This document shows, in pieces, positions 1 to 11,924 of a DNA stretch of 64,000 nucleotides; positions within the stretch are counted from its first letter, which is position 1, and each line of letters begins with the position of its first letter. The DNA is from Eonycteris spelaea (taxonomy: Eukaryota > Chordata > Mammalia > Chiroptera > Pteropodidae). Position numbers and translations under genes: made by a program. The notes under the pieces are model-generated. The model did no database searches. It was not told the origin of the DNA and saw only the letters and a list, made by a program, of their open reading frames with translations. The DNA lies in contig PUFA01000166.1 in NCBI GenBank assembly GCA_003508835.1, positions 2,900,001 to 2,964,000 of the forward strand, read 5' to 3'.

Positions 1-59
1 ATTAAAGAGAAGGTAGAAATGAGAAAAAGAAATGTAGCAGCTGCTTAGAGGTAGACAGG

Positions 60-178
60 ATCACAGGATTCACCTTCTCCAACTCCACTGACAGATGAAG
101 AACTCAATACTTGGGGAAATTAGGTGATATTCCCAAAGTCACCTGACACAGCTAGGACCAGAGCTCAAGTTCTACTCC
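60..178 (-). mobile_element. MIR/L2-like fragment
   Basis: This reads like the reverse complement of an old MIR or L2 element. It has a degraded form of the 'bases of a gradient, then gaggaaactgaggc' segment (acagatgaagaactcaatac), then a gtgatattcccaaagtcacc block and an acacagctaggaccagagctcaag block typical of the inverted 5' half. A T-run follows at about 182-198. Old and diverged, so family assignment is moderate. Confidence 0.55.
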
Positions 179-198
179 AGGATTTTTTTTTTTTTTTG

Positions 199-1740
199 GT
201 GGTGGTATCACTATTTCCTTCATAATAACCTAATATTTAGTATGGTTCTTACAAACATGGACAGTTTGCTAACCCTTCTCCTTAGTCATTTGCCCACTTG
301 GGCCCCTGGTCAGTCAGAGCATGGAAAACTCAGAAAAATGATGTTTGCTGTGATTGTGTCTATAAAAATCTTTCATTGTGCTTAAACCAGTTCAGCACAT
401 CTTTTTACAGTTATTAGGCTACAAAAGGTTGAAAGCAAGATAACAATTAGACGGGCCAGTGGTGATGAACTTAGTTGACTAATGAAGGTTTTTCTCCTGC
501 CCCATCAGCCTGTTTTCATGAGCACCATCAACTCCCAACTCTAAGTGACAAAGTAACAAAAAAGTTTGCTCCAGCCAATGGCTTAGTTTATGCATTAAGG
601 CCCAAATGGTCTTGAATACCAATTTAACTTGGAAGGTGAACTCTCTCAGCCTATACTTTTTAAAAACCAAAGATATATGGGGAATCGAAATGTTTATCTG
701 TTCATGACATAATGAAAAAAAAAATGTTCTTTGGAACAAAAAACAAGTTAAAAAAAAAAACTGACTCAGAAAAAGGAGGGAGAACGAGTACTATGCAAAC
801 ACCATTTGGTGATGCTATTTCCAAGTGTATAACCTTAGAAACAACTTTCAGTTTAACAATATTCATTAAGTGCCACTACATGCTCAGGGCCCAGCTATGA
901 CTATGAGGGAAAGATGACTATGATGAGAACTCTGCTCTCGATGGGCTCTTATGATGACTCCACCCTTTTCATTAAAGTCAATAGCTACTCGGTCCTCCTA
1001 TATCCTATTCCCTCCTACATCATGTCATATTTCCATTTAAAACTTCAGTTGTTTCTTATTTGGGCAATTGTATCCAGCTTTTCGCACCAGGCTAAGGAGC
1101 TCTTTCCTCTTGATTCAAATTTACAAAAAACTGTATGTTCTTTCACTTGAGATATTATTATCTACGTTATTCTATTTACTCTGCAAACCTTCCTCTGGTT
1201 CTCCACCTCACTTCCCTCTAATGGTGACTGTTTTCTCCTAAATCCTTCCCTATCTGACTTTACATTCCTCTTCTCCTTACTGCTATTTCCATGCATCTAA
1301 AACTAATATGCTCCTAAATGACTTAATTTTCTTTTCCATTCACAACTCTGACTCCTCTTTTTTATACCACCAAAGTTTGGAAATACTGCATATTCCACAT
1401 TTTCCAGACTTCTTTTCTTTTATTTCAAAGTCTCCTCCTGCAGTCAGCGGAAAGGAGGGATTAATCACCACCTGAATCCAAGAGAGCTACCTGGCTCTTC
1501 CCCTTTCAGGATATAATTGATTTGAAAAACAAATACCTTCAAACAAAACCAGACTATTTGTCGGGCAGGATTCAGCTAAGGATGACCTCCCATTCACCAA
1601 TCCTTCCTAAAATCAGGCATGTAACTCAGGGACATAGTTTTTTTCTCTTCCCTATAGTATCATCTGTTTCCCCAGCCCACACCTACCTGAGGCTACAGTG
1701 AGACTGAAGCAGGAAGACAAAATTTCTTAGAATGTGCGCA
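199..1740. other. Non-coding, mostly unassigned
   Basis: No convincing gene is visible. Short open frames on both strands lack any recognisable motif or splice context. The pyrimidine-leaning stretch at about 1150-1440 vaguely resembles diverged L2 sequence, but I cannot align it confidently. Nothing else stands out. Confidence 0.5.
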
Positions 1741-1743
1741 TGC

Positions 1744-2169
1744 TTAATCTTCAAGAAAGCCAAATCTCTTGAAATTCTTCCCATGTAGCTCTGGGAAGGC
1801 CCAAGCTGGTGCTTTGGCTGGCACATGCCTACCCCTGACCTTCTTCACTTTTCTGTTCCCTGGACCACGGTAATGATAATTTACATTGCTGCCAATGATA
1901 AAGGAGCAGCTGTGCTGATGGCTTCTGCCAGCCCTCTCAGGGCCTCTGCCACAGCCGCCAACTGTGCAGGGCTGGTCTCTGTGCCAAAGACCCTGGTGCT
2001 CTGTCCTTGACCATGGAAGATGCTGTAGCTGATGCCAGCAGAGAAGGCTGGTTCTCATCAATGTCCCCACTGCATCTGCTAACTGTCCCCTCCCCACAAC
2101 ACACTCACACCACTTCAAAGAGACACTAATGTCTGCAACTAAGGTTCTGTCTCCTTTGTCAGCTGGCAC
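1744..2169 (-). other. GC-richer segment with a 141-codon open frame, unrecognised
   Basis: This patch is clearly GC-richer than its surroundings and carries an uninterrupted minus-strand frame of 141 codons. I do not recognise the protein, which has many Cys, Trp and His residues and no domain-like pattern. A second minus-strand frame over about 1895-2030 reads more like protein (an Ala/Leu-rich helical stretch containing AQLAAVAEALRGLAEAIS), but it ends at a stop and would need frameshifts at both sides. It could be an old pseudogene fragment or a chance open frame in GC-rich DNA. Confidence 0.25.
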
Positions 2170-3760
2170 TGTACTGCTGACACCTTGGGCTCTCGGTAAT
2201 CCACAGGAATTTCAGCAAACCAATTGTTTTAGTTTTTATTGATTGCAGCTTCCTGAACCTAGGACTCAAATATGAACCAGTTGTTATGTCACTGGACAGC
2301 TGAGCAATAAACGCTTGAATTTAGAACCACTCTTCCCCTCTGCACTTACCAAGCATGTCCTTTAGCTAAATCCTTGCTGCTCAGTTCTCCTTTTTCCTAG
2401 AGCGAGTTCTGCCTCTCATGTAAACAGACCTTTGGCAAGTCTGTCCTGCCAGTCCTCCCAACATGTCTCAGCAAAAAATAGAAAATCCACTAAAAAGTGC
2501 AGAAGAAAGCCTAAATACGAACGAGTGAACAAAAATCAGAACATCAGTCCAGAAGAAATGTCCGGACAATACACCTTTTATACACATATGGCCCAACAGT
2601 GATTCTCAACTGAAGAGCTGTTGCAGAAAATAATAAATTAGAAAATTCACTAATGAAAACACTGTTAATTCTTCTAGCCAGTTGTTTCTTCCAAATGAGA
2701 GCTTTATCTCCTAATTATAGCTCCTGGTGACTCTTAGTGGCTGACAATTTATTATTGCACAATTTCTTAGAATTCACCCTCTCATGATTGTCAACAGTCG
2801 TATTTCCACAGAATCAAATTTCTAAGTGTTACTTAAGGACTTATTGAAAGTTAATAGCTTCATAACACACCACAAGCTCAAGTATACAAATCTCCTTCCT
2901 CATGCCTAATCTCTTAGATATTTATAGGAGAGATAAACCTATGTGTGATGCACAAATCTTTAAGAGTTCCATGATTTTTTCAAGGTGCTTAGCCACCATG
3001 CTCATTCAAATACTGAATTCTCTCCTTCCTAGGAAAATTGAATTTCTCCTGAAGGTTTTCTCAAAAGCTATATTTCTTTCTTCGTGGAGCCCTGTTGCTT
3101 ATATAAACTATCTTTACTTTTCTTTGGTCATGCTGTGGTAAAGCAGGACATGTCTGTTTCTAATTGTTTTCTTATTCTTGGCTTTGAACTTCACACGCTT
3201 TCAGCTGATGCACTCCTTCAACCTCTTCTTTCTCCAGGAGTGTAGCATTGCTAAGGCAAACCATGGTCAGCCCCTTGGGCCAAGTTTTATCTGCATGGGA
3301 ATGTGTTGATCAGATCAGAGATTGCAGTTCTTATATCCTGCTTGTGTGACTATGGACATTATTTGATTTGATTCTATTACATCAAGTTCACGGTAGACTG
3401 TCTTCTTTTTCTATGCTACACTGATTTTATTATGTTTTTTACGTGCCAGTGGTTCTCAACACCACTCCACTTAACCTTTCCTCTGAGAACATCCCTTCAG
3501 TAATTTATTATAAAATTGCACACTGAACTGAGCATGGCTATCTTCAGTTCAGCTTTCTCTTTATCACAACTGTGGCCCCCCACAGTAGACATCCAAATTG
3601 AGAGGACAAATAGGAAGGAGAAAATGAACAAAACTAGGAATTAAGAGTCTTGTATAAGTATTGATTATGAGGAAGAGTTCAGGGTAAATTCAACTTTTCT
3701 AAAATTTTTTATTTGAATGTATTATGTGTAAAAATTCATTGTTTTGTGTTTTAACCCCTT
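2170..3760. other. Unique non-coding sequence
   Basis: No gene or confident repeat is visible. The section 2600-2830 is AT-rich, with TAATTA-like and TTTATTATTGCA-like words and no repeat identity, so it is a candidate conserved non-coding element. A cagtggttctcaac word at 3449 recalls the end of hAT-type MER5 elements, but no matching far end was found. Confidence 0.4.
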
Positions 3761-3764
3761 AATT

Positions 3765-3895
3765 AGTCATGTGTCATTGAGTAGCTCTTAATTTCTCTGC
3801 GCTTCAGCTTCCTTCATTATAAAATCAAAATGATATTGTGTGCCCAAAATCTCAAAGAAGTTAGAATTATATGAGATGATTACATGAGATGATTT
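3765..3895 (+). mobile_element. MIR fragment
   Basis: It resembles MIR in forward orientation. A diverged 'gtgaccttgggcaagt ... tctctgtgcctcag ... cctcatctgtaaaat' core is visible as attgagtagctcttaatttc, then tctctgcgcttcagcttcc and ttcattataaaatcaaaatg. A tail with atatgagatgatta follows. Confidence 0.55.
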
Positions 3896-3899
3896 CAAA

Positions 3900-5744
3900 A
3901 ATATATAGAATACCACTCTCCTAATTCTGTAATTTGATTATATTGTCATTAGAAGGGTAGAAATCACATCTTTAGAAAAAGTAGTCATCTTCTTATCAAA
4001 TGATTTCCCCTTAACTCTCAAGGTTGGCCTTTTGATAAACAGAGATTCCAGTGTAGTGAAATTACAAGAGATTTGGAAAGCATCTTTGACCCACAAGATG
4101 CCTTTGCCACTTGCTCACTGATATTCGAAATACAATCCCATTTCAAATACAAGGACCCATTAGTTAGAGATGAGGCTGGCAAACAGAAACTCCTGAAGGA
4201 AAGAAGTTTACCTGGACTCAAAGCTATGGTAGAAATTAAAAATTGGCTCTGCAATATGTCCTAGGATCAGGTTTGGATGTTAGGGAGTGGGCTGATCCTT
4301 GCTTTGGTGTACCATTATGCTGAAAGGTATATATTCTGGCTTTCTCCAGGCAGCTTTTTGCCTCTTGGTCCATCAGTTCATTATAAAAATGGCAGAAATA
4401 GGTGGTAAAACAGCAATTACATTCCACGATAACTGTTGTCCAATGACTACCACAGAGAATGTTCCCACCCTTGCTGGTTGAGTCTATACATCCACAAGCT
4501 GAGCTGAGATATTTAAAGTCTTCTTACCAAGATCACTCTGAATCATAAGATGTCCAAAATAAAAGATTATTTAACAGACTTTAATCAAGGGCTCAGTAAT
4601 TCAAATATCCACAGAGGTTAGATGAGTAACAAGAATGTGTGAATCAGGTGATATAAAACAATAGGAATAGGTGGGATCTGTGGCAAAATGAAGAGAGAAT
4701 GCGTGTGTCCCACTTAGATTCAAGCCTAATCAAAAATTGTGTTGATTATATCAACTATGTTCACAGAGTAACCATATTTAGCCCCCAGTCTGCCGGTCTG
4801 ACCGAACCCCTTCATTGCAAAGGTGTCCTGTGGGTACAACTGCAGTTGTGTGAGCACATGAAATACAAGTTACAGTGGCTCAGCTTGACTCTTAAACTTC
4901 AAACTCCCCCACTCCAAGTGAATCCAGTTGTTACTGGGATGCATCAGAACTTCGCGACTTCAGTCATCACATATTGTCTGCTCTGCTCGTTCCTTTTCTT
5001 TCCTCCTTCATGTTTCTTAGCCTGCTGATCTCAAAGCTGTTGAAGAAACTCACTGTAGTTACTACTGAAGGTGCTTATGTGGAAACACCATGCCTGTTTC
5101 AAGAGTGCTACTCTAATTCCCTTGACACTGCCATTTCCCAGGCTACAGAGAGGAAGAGTCACTCTCTGTCTAATTCAGTGCCACACTTTGGCTCTTGGAC
5201 CCCAAAGCCACACTGGGTCAGTCCAGATTAGCAGAAAGCATCTTGTGAAAATAGCCTTTATGGCTTCTTTTTTCTGTGTCTCTCACACACATCTCTGAGA
5301 CAAACAGCATCCATCTCTGTCAGAAAGAGCTACAGTATAGACATGGCACAGTGTCAGAGATGTTTTTCCCCACCCACCCACCAAAATAAACAAAAGCAAA
5401 TCTGCAAAGACAGCTTTAACTAAAACATACACAAGAGTTTACATTAAATAAAAGAACCCTTTGGCATTAAGAAACTATCAAATTAGATCAGCAAGGTGGA
5501 ACTTAGTTTATAATTGTGCAGCTAAGGGCCTAATTAGTTGATTCTCCCAGAGCAAAAGAATAGGCTTCCCTAAGAAATAGCGAGTCTAACCTTCAGCAAG
5601 ACAGACAACTTCTGGCAGCTTTCAACTAAAATGTTTTAGCTTCCACCCATAGTACTCTCAAAAAATCTTGAGGCTGAGTTTTAGTCAGCATATTTTGATA
5701 TGTATCCATGAAGATTTTCATACTTCAAGAGGAAATGTGTCTGC
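3900..5744. other. Unique non-coding sequence
   Basis: No recognisable gene. Several open frames of 60-109 codons overlap on both strands around 4018-5298 without motif support. The sequence at 5420-5600, with several TAATTAG-type words, looks unique. Nothing else is assignable. Confidence 0.4.
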
Positions 5745-6716
5745 AAATGATACCATCAAGAAAGTGAAAAGATAGCCACAGAATAGGAGAAAATGTTTGT
5801 AAATTATATATCCAATAAGGGACTTATAGCCAGAATATATATATTAAAAACACACACACACACACCACACAAAAAGCTTTTGCAACTCAATGATAAGAAG
5901 ATAGATAACCCAATTTAAAAGTAAACAAAGGATCTGAATTAATATTATTTTAGTGAAGATATTCAAATGGCCAATAAGCACATGAAAAGATGCTTAATGT
6001 CATTAGCGATTGGGAAAATTCAAATAAAAAACATAGTGAGATACCATTTCATTCCCACTAGGATAGCTATAATCAAAAAGACAAATAACAACAAGTATCA
6101 GTGAGGGTCTGAAGAAATTGGAAAAGTCAAATGATGCAGCCACTTTTGAAAACAGTTTGACATTTCCTCAAAAAGTTAAACATACAGTTACCATATGACC
6201 TAGCAATTCCACTCCTAGGTATTTACCCAAGAGAAATGAAACCACATGTGACACAAAAACTGTGCTTGAATATTCATAAAAGCATTTTTCATAATGGCTA
6301 AAGTGGAAATGACCCAAATGCCTTTCAACTAATAAATGGATGAATAAAATGAGATATATCCATATAATAAAATATTATTCAGCAATTAAAAAGAATGTAG
6401 TACTGATATATACTACAACATGGATGAACCTTGAAAACAATGTGCTAAGTGAAATAAACCACTCACAAAAGATCACATATTGTATGATTATATTTATATG
6501 AAATATCCGGAATAGGCAAATTCACAGAGACAGAAAGTTGCCTAGGGCTTGGGGAAGGTGTGTGGGGTGAAAAGAGTGACTGCTAATGGATCTCTTTTGG
6601 GGATGATGGTTATACAACTGCAGATATTCTGCAAGCCATTGAATTCTACACTTAAAATGGATGAATTGTATGGCATATGGATTATATCTCAAAAAAGCTG
6701 TTTAAAATATATTTTT
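5745..6716 (+). mobile_element. L1 3' end (old L1M type), truncated
   Basis: Forward-oriented, 5'-truncated L1 covering the end of ORF2 and the 3' UTR. Recognisable landmarks in order are 'aaatggccaataagcac', 'gagataccatttcattccca', 'ctagcaattccactcctagg', 'gaatattcataaaagca', 'ggatgaaccttgaaaac' and a 3' UTR with 'gggatgatggttatacaact' ending near 'tatctcaaaaaagctgttta'. The ORF2 frame is broken by many stops. A short (CA)n tract lies inside it at about 5851-5872. It ends directly beside a second, younger L1 insertion. Confidence 0.9.
5851..5872. repeat. (CA)n microsatellite
   Basis: A short CA dinucleotide run, interrupted once by CC, lies inside the old L1 fragment. Confidence 0.85.
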
Positions 6717-6717
6717 T

Positions 6718-7720
6718 AAAAACAGAGAACATGCTCAACAACAACAAAAAACAATCCAATTAAAAAATAGGCAGAAGACCTGAACAGATACTTCTCCAAA
6801 GAAGAAATACAAATGGTCAACAGACATATAAAAAGATGCTCAAGATCATTAATCATCAGAGAAATGCAAAATAAAACCACAATGAGATATCATCTCACAC
6901 CTGTCAGAATAGCTATCATCAATAAATCAAAGAAGTGTTGGTGAGGATGTGGAGAAAAGGGAACCCTCATACATACATTGTTGGTGGGATTGCAAATTGG
7001 TACAACCACTATGGAAAATTGTATGGAAGTTTCTCAAAAAATTAAAAATGGATATACCTTTTGACCCAGCAATTGCACTTCTGGATATTTATCCAAAGAA
7101 AACCAAAACAATAATTCATAAAGGTCTATGCACCCCAATATTTATGGCAGCACAATTTGCAATAGCCAAGATATGAAAGTAACCTAAATGCCCATCAACA
7201 GATGACTGGATAAAGAAGTTATGGTTCATATATACAATGGAATATTACTCAGCCATTTAAAAAAATGAAATCCTACTATTTGCAATGATATGGATGAACC
7301 TAGAGGTTATTAAGTGAAGTAAGTCAGCAGAGAAAGATAAATACCATATGATTTCACTTGTGGAATCTAAGGAACAAAAAGAACAAACTAATCAAAAACT
7401 GACTTACAAATATAGAGGACAATTTAGTGATGGATAGAGGGGATGAGGGTTTGGGGGGCTAGGAGAATGAGGTGAAGGGTTAAAGAAATACAGATTAGTA
7501 GTTGATAGATGGTCACGGGGATGGGGAACAAAGCATAGGGAATGCAGTTAGCATTAATGTGTTGGCTAGTGGGGGGTCACAGGGGAGAGGGAGCGGTTAG
7601 GGGGATCATTTTATGAACTGTGTAGGTATTAAACTAATGTACTGTATACTTAAAACTAACAAAAAACATTTTAAAAAATGCAGTACTATATCAAAAACAG
7701 AAACAAAAACAGAGAATGTG
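6718..7720 (+). mobile_element. Younger L1 3' end with target-site duplication
   Basis: Second forward L1, 5'-truncated, covering the ORF2 C-terminus and 3' UTR. Landmarks include 'acttctccaaagaagaaata', 'gatatcatctcacacctgtc', 'tgttggtgggattgcaaatt', 'acaatggaatattactcagc', 'gatttcacttgtggaatcta' and a G-rich 3' UTR ending in 'gtatacttaaaactaac'. Near-identical direct repeats of about 16 bp, aaaaacagagaacatg at 6718 and aaaaacagagaatgtg at 7705, flank it and read as the target-site duplication, so it inserted next to the tail of the preceding older L1. It keeps a longer readable ORF2 remnant than its neighbour, which fits a younger age. Confidence 0.9.
6949..7176 (+). pseudogene. L1 ORF2 C-terminal remnant
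   Basis: An open stretch of 75 codons inside the younger L1 encodes the C-terminal part of the L1 ORF2 protein. The hallmark Cys-containing motif is readable as [14 protein letters not shown], followed by a [17 protein letters not shown] segment, matching the conserved end of ORF2p. In a full L1, ORF2p supplies the endonuclease and reverse transcriptase for retrotransposition. Only the tail after the reverse transcriptase domain remains here, so the fragment is non-functional. Confidence 0.85.
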
Positions 7721-8915
7721 ACATGTGAGCAATTCAAAGCCATAGAATACTTAATCACATAACCAGGTTGACTCCTCCAATTTTCAATTGTAAATTAGTA
7801 ATAACATCTGTAGTAAAATTAGTATACATATGGATATGGATATGAATATGAATATAAAAGTAAATACAGTTTTTAAAAATATTTTAAATTATTATTATTG
7901 TTGTTGTTATCACCTTATATTTTTAAATAGTTTGACTCATAAAAATGTGTAGAAATAGCACAGAGAATTCCCTTAGTCACTTCTCCCAGTTTCCTCCAAA
8001 GATAATATATATAAACCACGGTATGTTATAGACAAGTTTTTAAGTCCCCTTCTAGTGCTCTTCCCCTGTCCTTAGAGGCACATTTGTTTGTGGCTGAGAG
8101 TCTCCCATCTGTTTTGTTTCTGCCTTCAAGTTTGCCAAAACAAGACAAAACTTCCTTCACCACCAATACCACAAACTGAACACAGTTTGAAATTCCTGAG
8201 TTTGTCTCAGATGCCCATAAAAGGTAAGCTTTGTCACTGTTTGCCCAGACTCCTTGGAAATGTCCCTCAGGAAAGCTCAGACTTGTGGCCGGATTGCACC
8301 ACAGGCTGAAGAGCACAGTTTCAGGCTGAGGGGGCCAAATAACACAAAAAATTGTGAAAGCCCACAGCAGACATCTGAGCTGTGCTAACCAGGCTTAAGC
8401 GACAGGGGAGAGAGAACAAGTGTGAATGAAGGTGTGAAAAGCTGCACTTAAACATTCATCCCAAGGGCAGGAAGTGAGAAATGAGGCTGATGAAATGTCA
8501 AGTGAGGGAATAGTAAGTCAATAGCAATGGAAGGGCCATGGCAGCCAAACCAGAACTTGGGAGCAAGCAAGGACAGAATGCAACCCTCAAATGGCTGAAT
8601 GCAAATGTGAAAAAAATTAAAAAGCACTGGCTCGGTGCCTAGGATAACATCCAACCATTTCTAACTGCAAAGCAAAATGCGTGAAATACAAGAAAACATT
8701 GAGTGACTCATCTTAATTTGAATAAGAGAATACAAAATATGAGTGGCCTCCTTAAAGAGAATTTTCAGGGTTCTCTTACCAAGCTTTTCAGAGGTCCCTA
8801 CTAGCCATCATCTCATAGATGCCATTAAAGCTCAGCTAAAACTCAGGCAACATAATGTAGCAGCTGAACCAAGCATTAAAGTCAAACTAAAGTGTGTCCC
8901 ATCTATTCCAGCTGT
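7721..8915. other. Unique non-coding sequence
   Basis: No confident repeat or gene. A short hexamer-like tandem run (ggatat/gaatat units) lies at about 7827-7858. Open frames of 60-96 codons at 8026-8925 have no recognisable motif. Confidence 0.4.
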
Positions 8916-8919
8916 ATTA

Positions 8920-9075
8920 TCTTAAGCTAGTTACTTTCTTGCTGTGAACCTTAGTTTTCTCATCTATTAAATAAGAATATTGGTAATAATAGCATCTATT
9001 ACACGAAATGGTTATGAAGATCTATGAGGACTAGCATAGAGAGCACTCAGCATAGTACTAGCTAAAAATGTCCCG
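8920..9075 (+). mobile_element. MIR fragment
   Basis: Forward MIR. 'agctagttactttc' corresponds to the gcaagttacttaac core, 'ccttagttttctcatctatt' to the cctcagtttcctcatctgt segment, and 'aataatagcatctatta', 'gaagatctatgagga' and 'agcactcagcatagtact' to the 3' half. Confidence 0.8.
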
Positions 9076-9079
9076 GTAA

Positions 9080-9620
9080 AGAGTGGCTGTAATTAGGTGT
9101 AAGCATTCTCAGCGAAGAACCAAATCCATGCATGGCCTTGGAAGATCTCAGTTCCTCCAGCTGAGGGTGTCTGATATCCCCATGGGTCCATCCTGATCCT
9201 CTCATACTGTGTCACTGAGACAAGAGGAGTGGGCTAGGCTAAGCAGCTTTCACCTCAGCACTGGTCTGTTCCTATTTATTTCTGGACTATAAAAGGCAGT
9301 TTAAGAAGTCTTTGAAGGCATTGCAAGTATAATTTTAACAACAGCCTAGATGAGAACTGCTAGGAACCAGAACATAGACCTGTTCCCCTTCCCTCCACCT
9401 CCACCCCCTTGAAAGAAGCCCCTAGGAAAGGGCTGGACTGTCTAAATAGAATGCTGCAGAGATGACATTTAAAGTGGCCACAGGAGAAAGATTCCTGTGA
9501 ATTATTCTGAGAATAGCAGAGATTTCCATCTCAAACCAGAGAATGGAAAGAGCATGAGGATTGACCTTTAGTTATGTGGTCTGAATCCCTTTCTCTTATT
9601 GCCTCACTCTGTGCTCCTTT
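9080..9620. other. Unique non-coding sequence
   Basis: No recognisable gene or repeat. The stretch is slightly GC-richer than the neighbouring DNA. Confidence 0.35.
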
Positions 9621-9629
9621 ACAACAAAA

Positions 9630-9945
9630 AACAAACTTCAATTCCATTTATACGAAAAATTTGAAGAGATAAGTCCATTGAGACAGAAGAAGATTTGTGT
9701 TTGCCTGGGGCTAGGGAACGAGAAATGGGAACAAACTCCTTAATGGGTCAGAGGTTTTATTTTGAGGTGATGGATATATTTTGAAACTAGCTAGATGTGC
9801 TGTTTGCACAATATTGCTGATGTGCTAAGTGCCACTAGATTGTTCATTCTAAAATGGTTAATTTTATGTTATATGAATTTCACCTCAATAAGGTATTACA
9901 AAAAAAAAAAAAAACAAAAAAAACAAAAAACAAAAACACCAACCT
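9630..9945 (+). mobile_element. L1 3' UTR end (L1MB-like) with A-rich tail
   Basis: Forward L1 3' terminus. It contains 'attccatttatacgaaaaat', 'gacagaagaagattt', 'tttgcctggggctagggaac', 'taatgggtcagaggttttat' and 'aaatggttaattttatgtta', and ends with 'atttcacctcaataaggta'. A run of A with C interruptions (about 9901-9945) is the poly(A) tail. Confidence 0.85.
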
Positions 9946-10560
9946 TCCTGAAAAGAGTTGTCTACTTTGTGCTCTAATTGTTCATCTCTCACTTTCTCTG
10001 GACCTCATGCAAACCAGGCTTTCACCTCCACCACTTCACTAAATCTGCTATTCCTAAAGTCATTGTAACCCTCTAGGATGCTAAATCACGTGGTCACTGG
10101 TAGCCACATGTAGCTGCAAGGGAAGCTGGGAGGTGTGGTCTTTAGGCAGCCACATCTCAGCTAAAATTAGCCTTTCTATTACTAAATAAAAAAGGGGGAA
10201 ATGGATAATAAAGGATAAGTAGAAATCTTTGCTAGTCTTTTTAATAGTAAACCATTTAAATGCTAGAAATAAAATGTATAGACTCCAAATTTGGGGATGG
10301 AGAGAGATTGGAGGAAAGTTATTTAAAAGAGAAATAAAAGGTTATTTCAATAGAAGATGGAAATGAAAAAATAAACAGAAGAACTTTGATAAACAGGAAA
10401 CAAAGAAGGCAGAAAAATTCAAATATATAAATAATTACAATTATGAATAAACATAACCATTAAAGCACAGAAATTCTTTCAAGTAATTGTGCATTTCATC
10501 TTAGTTATCAAATTTGTGGGTAAAAAGTGGTTCATAATATCCCTTTATTACCATTTTAAT
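9946..10560. other. Non-coding, unassigned
   Basis: An AT-rich stretch with A-rich words from 10190 on. No gene or confident repeat is recognised. Confidence 0.35.
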
Positions 10561-10564
10561 ATAC

Positions 10565-11425
10565 AAAGTATCAGTATTGACGATTTTTCATTTCTGATTT
10601 TAGCCATTTGTGTTTTTTTCTTCTTAACCTGACTAGAAGTTCATAATTTTATTGATTTTTTTCAGAAAAGCAGCTTTTGGTTTCATTGACTTTATTATTT
10701 TCCTGTTTTCCATTTTATTGATTTCTGCTCTGATTTTTATTATCTCTTTTCTTTATCCTATCTTCTTTTCGAATATATGATGCTATAAATTTTCTGCTAA
10801 GTATTGCTTTCGCTGCATCCTACAAATTTGGAGAAGTTGTATTTTTATTTCATTCGAGATATTTTCTAATTTCTTTCTTTGATACATGTTATTTAGATGT
10901 ATGCCATTTAATCTCCAGTATTTTGAGGTTTGCCAGCTATCTCTCTGTTACTGATTTCTAGATTAATTTTATTGTGGTCTGAGCATAATTCGTATGATAT
11001 CTACTCTTTTAAATTTGTTAAGGTGTGTTTTGGTAACTCAGATTTTGGCCTAACTTGGTGAATGTTCCATGCAATTTTAAACATAATGTGTATTCTGCTG
11101 TTGTTGAATGAAGTAATCTATAAATATCAATTATATTCAGTTGATCAGTGGTACTGTTCTGAGTTCTATATCTGTCATTTAATGGAAAGGGAGTATTGGT
11201 GTCTCCAACTGTACATTTATCTAATTCTCCTTGCAGCTCTATTAATTTTCACCTCAAGCGTGATGACATCTTGTTAGGTACATACACATTTGAAGATTGT
11301 TATGTCTTCTTGGAAAATTTACCCCTTTGTCATTATGTAATGCCCCTATTTCCCTGATAATTTTTCTTATTCTAAAGGCTACTATAGAAAGAGGTTCTTA
11401 TATTAGATATAATATCAGAATAAAG
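10565..11425 (-). mobile_element. L1 ORF2 internal fragment, minus strand
   Basis: Reverse-oriented old L1. Read on the plus strand it shows inverted ORF2 landmarks: 'agcagcttttggtttcattg', 'attgatttctgctctgattt', 'attgctttcgctgcatccta', 'tgtggtctgagcataattcg', 'cttggtgaatgttccatgca', 'atgtgtattctgctgttgtt', 'tgtctccaactgtacattta' and 'gattgttatgtcttcttgga'. On the minus strand this runs from the end of the endonuclease domain into the linker before the reverse transcriptase domain. No 3' end is present. It abuts a forward L1 fragment covering part of the same region of ORF2. Confidence 0.85.
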
Positions 11426-11439
11426 TTATTTACTATTTA

Positions 11440-11920
11440 CAAAAGAATCAACAAAAGAAAAATTTACACAAAAAGGTTAAAAGCAAAGGTATGGTAAAAA
11501 GGCAAAACTAACCAAAAAATCTGGTGTAGTGATGTTAAATATCAAGCCAAATAAAATCTAAAGTAGAATTCTATAAAATTAAAATTAATAACTTTAATTT
11601 AAAAGGATAATTTAATCCAAATAAATAGCGATAGTATATATAATAAATAAAATATAAAAATATACGTGTGTATGTATTTATCAAGTTAACCTTAAAATAC
11701 ATAAAGAAAATTGGACCTAATGACAAGGAGAAATTAATAAATCAATAAACATTTTGAAAGAATTTATATGCTTCTTCAAAAAAACAATGAGACAAGAAAA
11801 TGGTAAGAATGTATACATTTGAGCAACATAATTAATTAAAAGATTTATATATGTATCCTTGTACATTACAAATAAAGAATATGTTTTTATTTTTCAAAAG
11901 GACATGAGTATTAGTAATTG
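11440..11920 (+). mobile_element. L1 ORF2 fragment, plus strand
   Basis: Forward L1 fragment. 'aaaaggttaaaagcaaaggt', 'ctggtgtagtgatgttaaat', 'tcaagccaaataaaatctaa', 'aaaatacataaagaaaattg' and 'caaggagaaattaataaatc' match the endonuclease part of ORF2. Further on, 'cattacaaataaagaatatg' and 'caaaaggacatgagta' match the inverted equivalents in the adjacent minus-strand copy. Traces may continue to about 12200. It is diverged and riddled with stops. Confidence 0.7.
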
Positions 11921-11924
11921 TTTT

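Noticed and set aside
3449..3600. MER5-type hAT element
   Set aside because: Only the terminal word cagtggttctcaac matches. The body and the opposite end do not.
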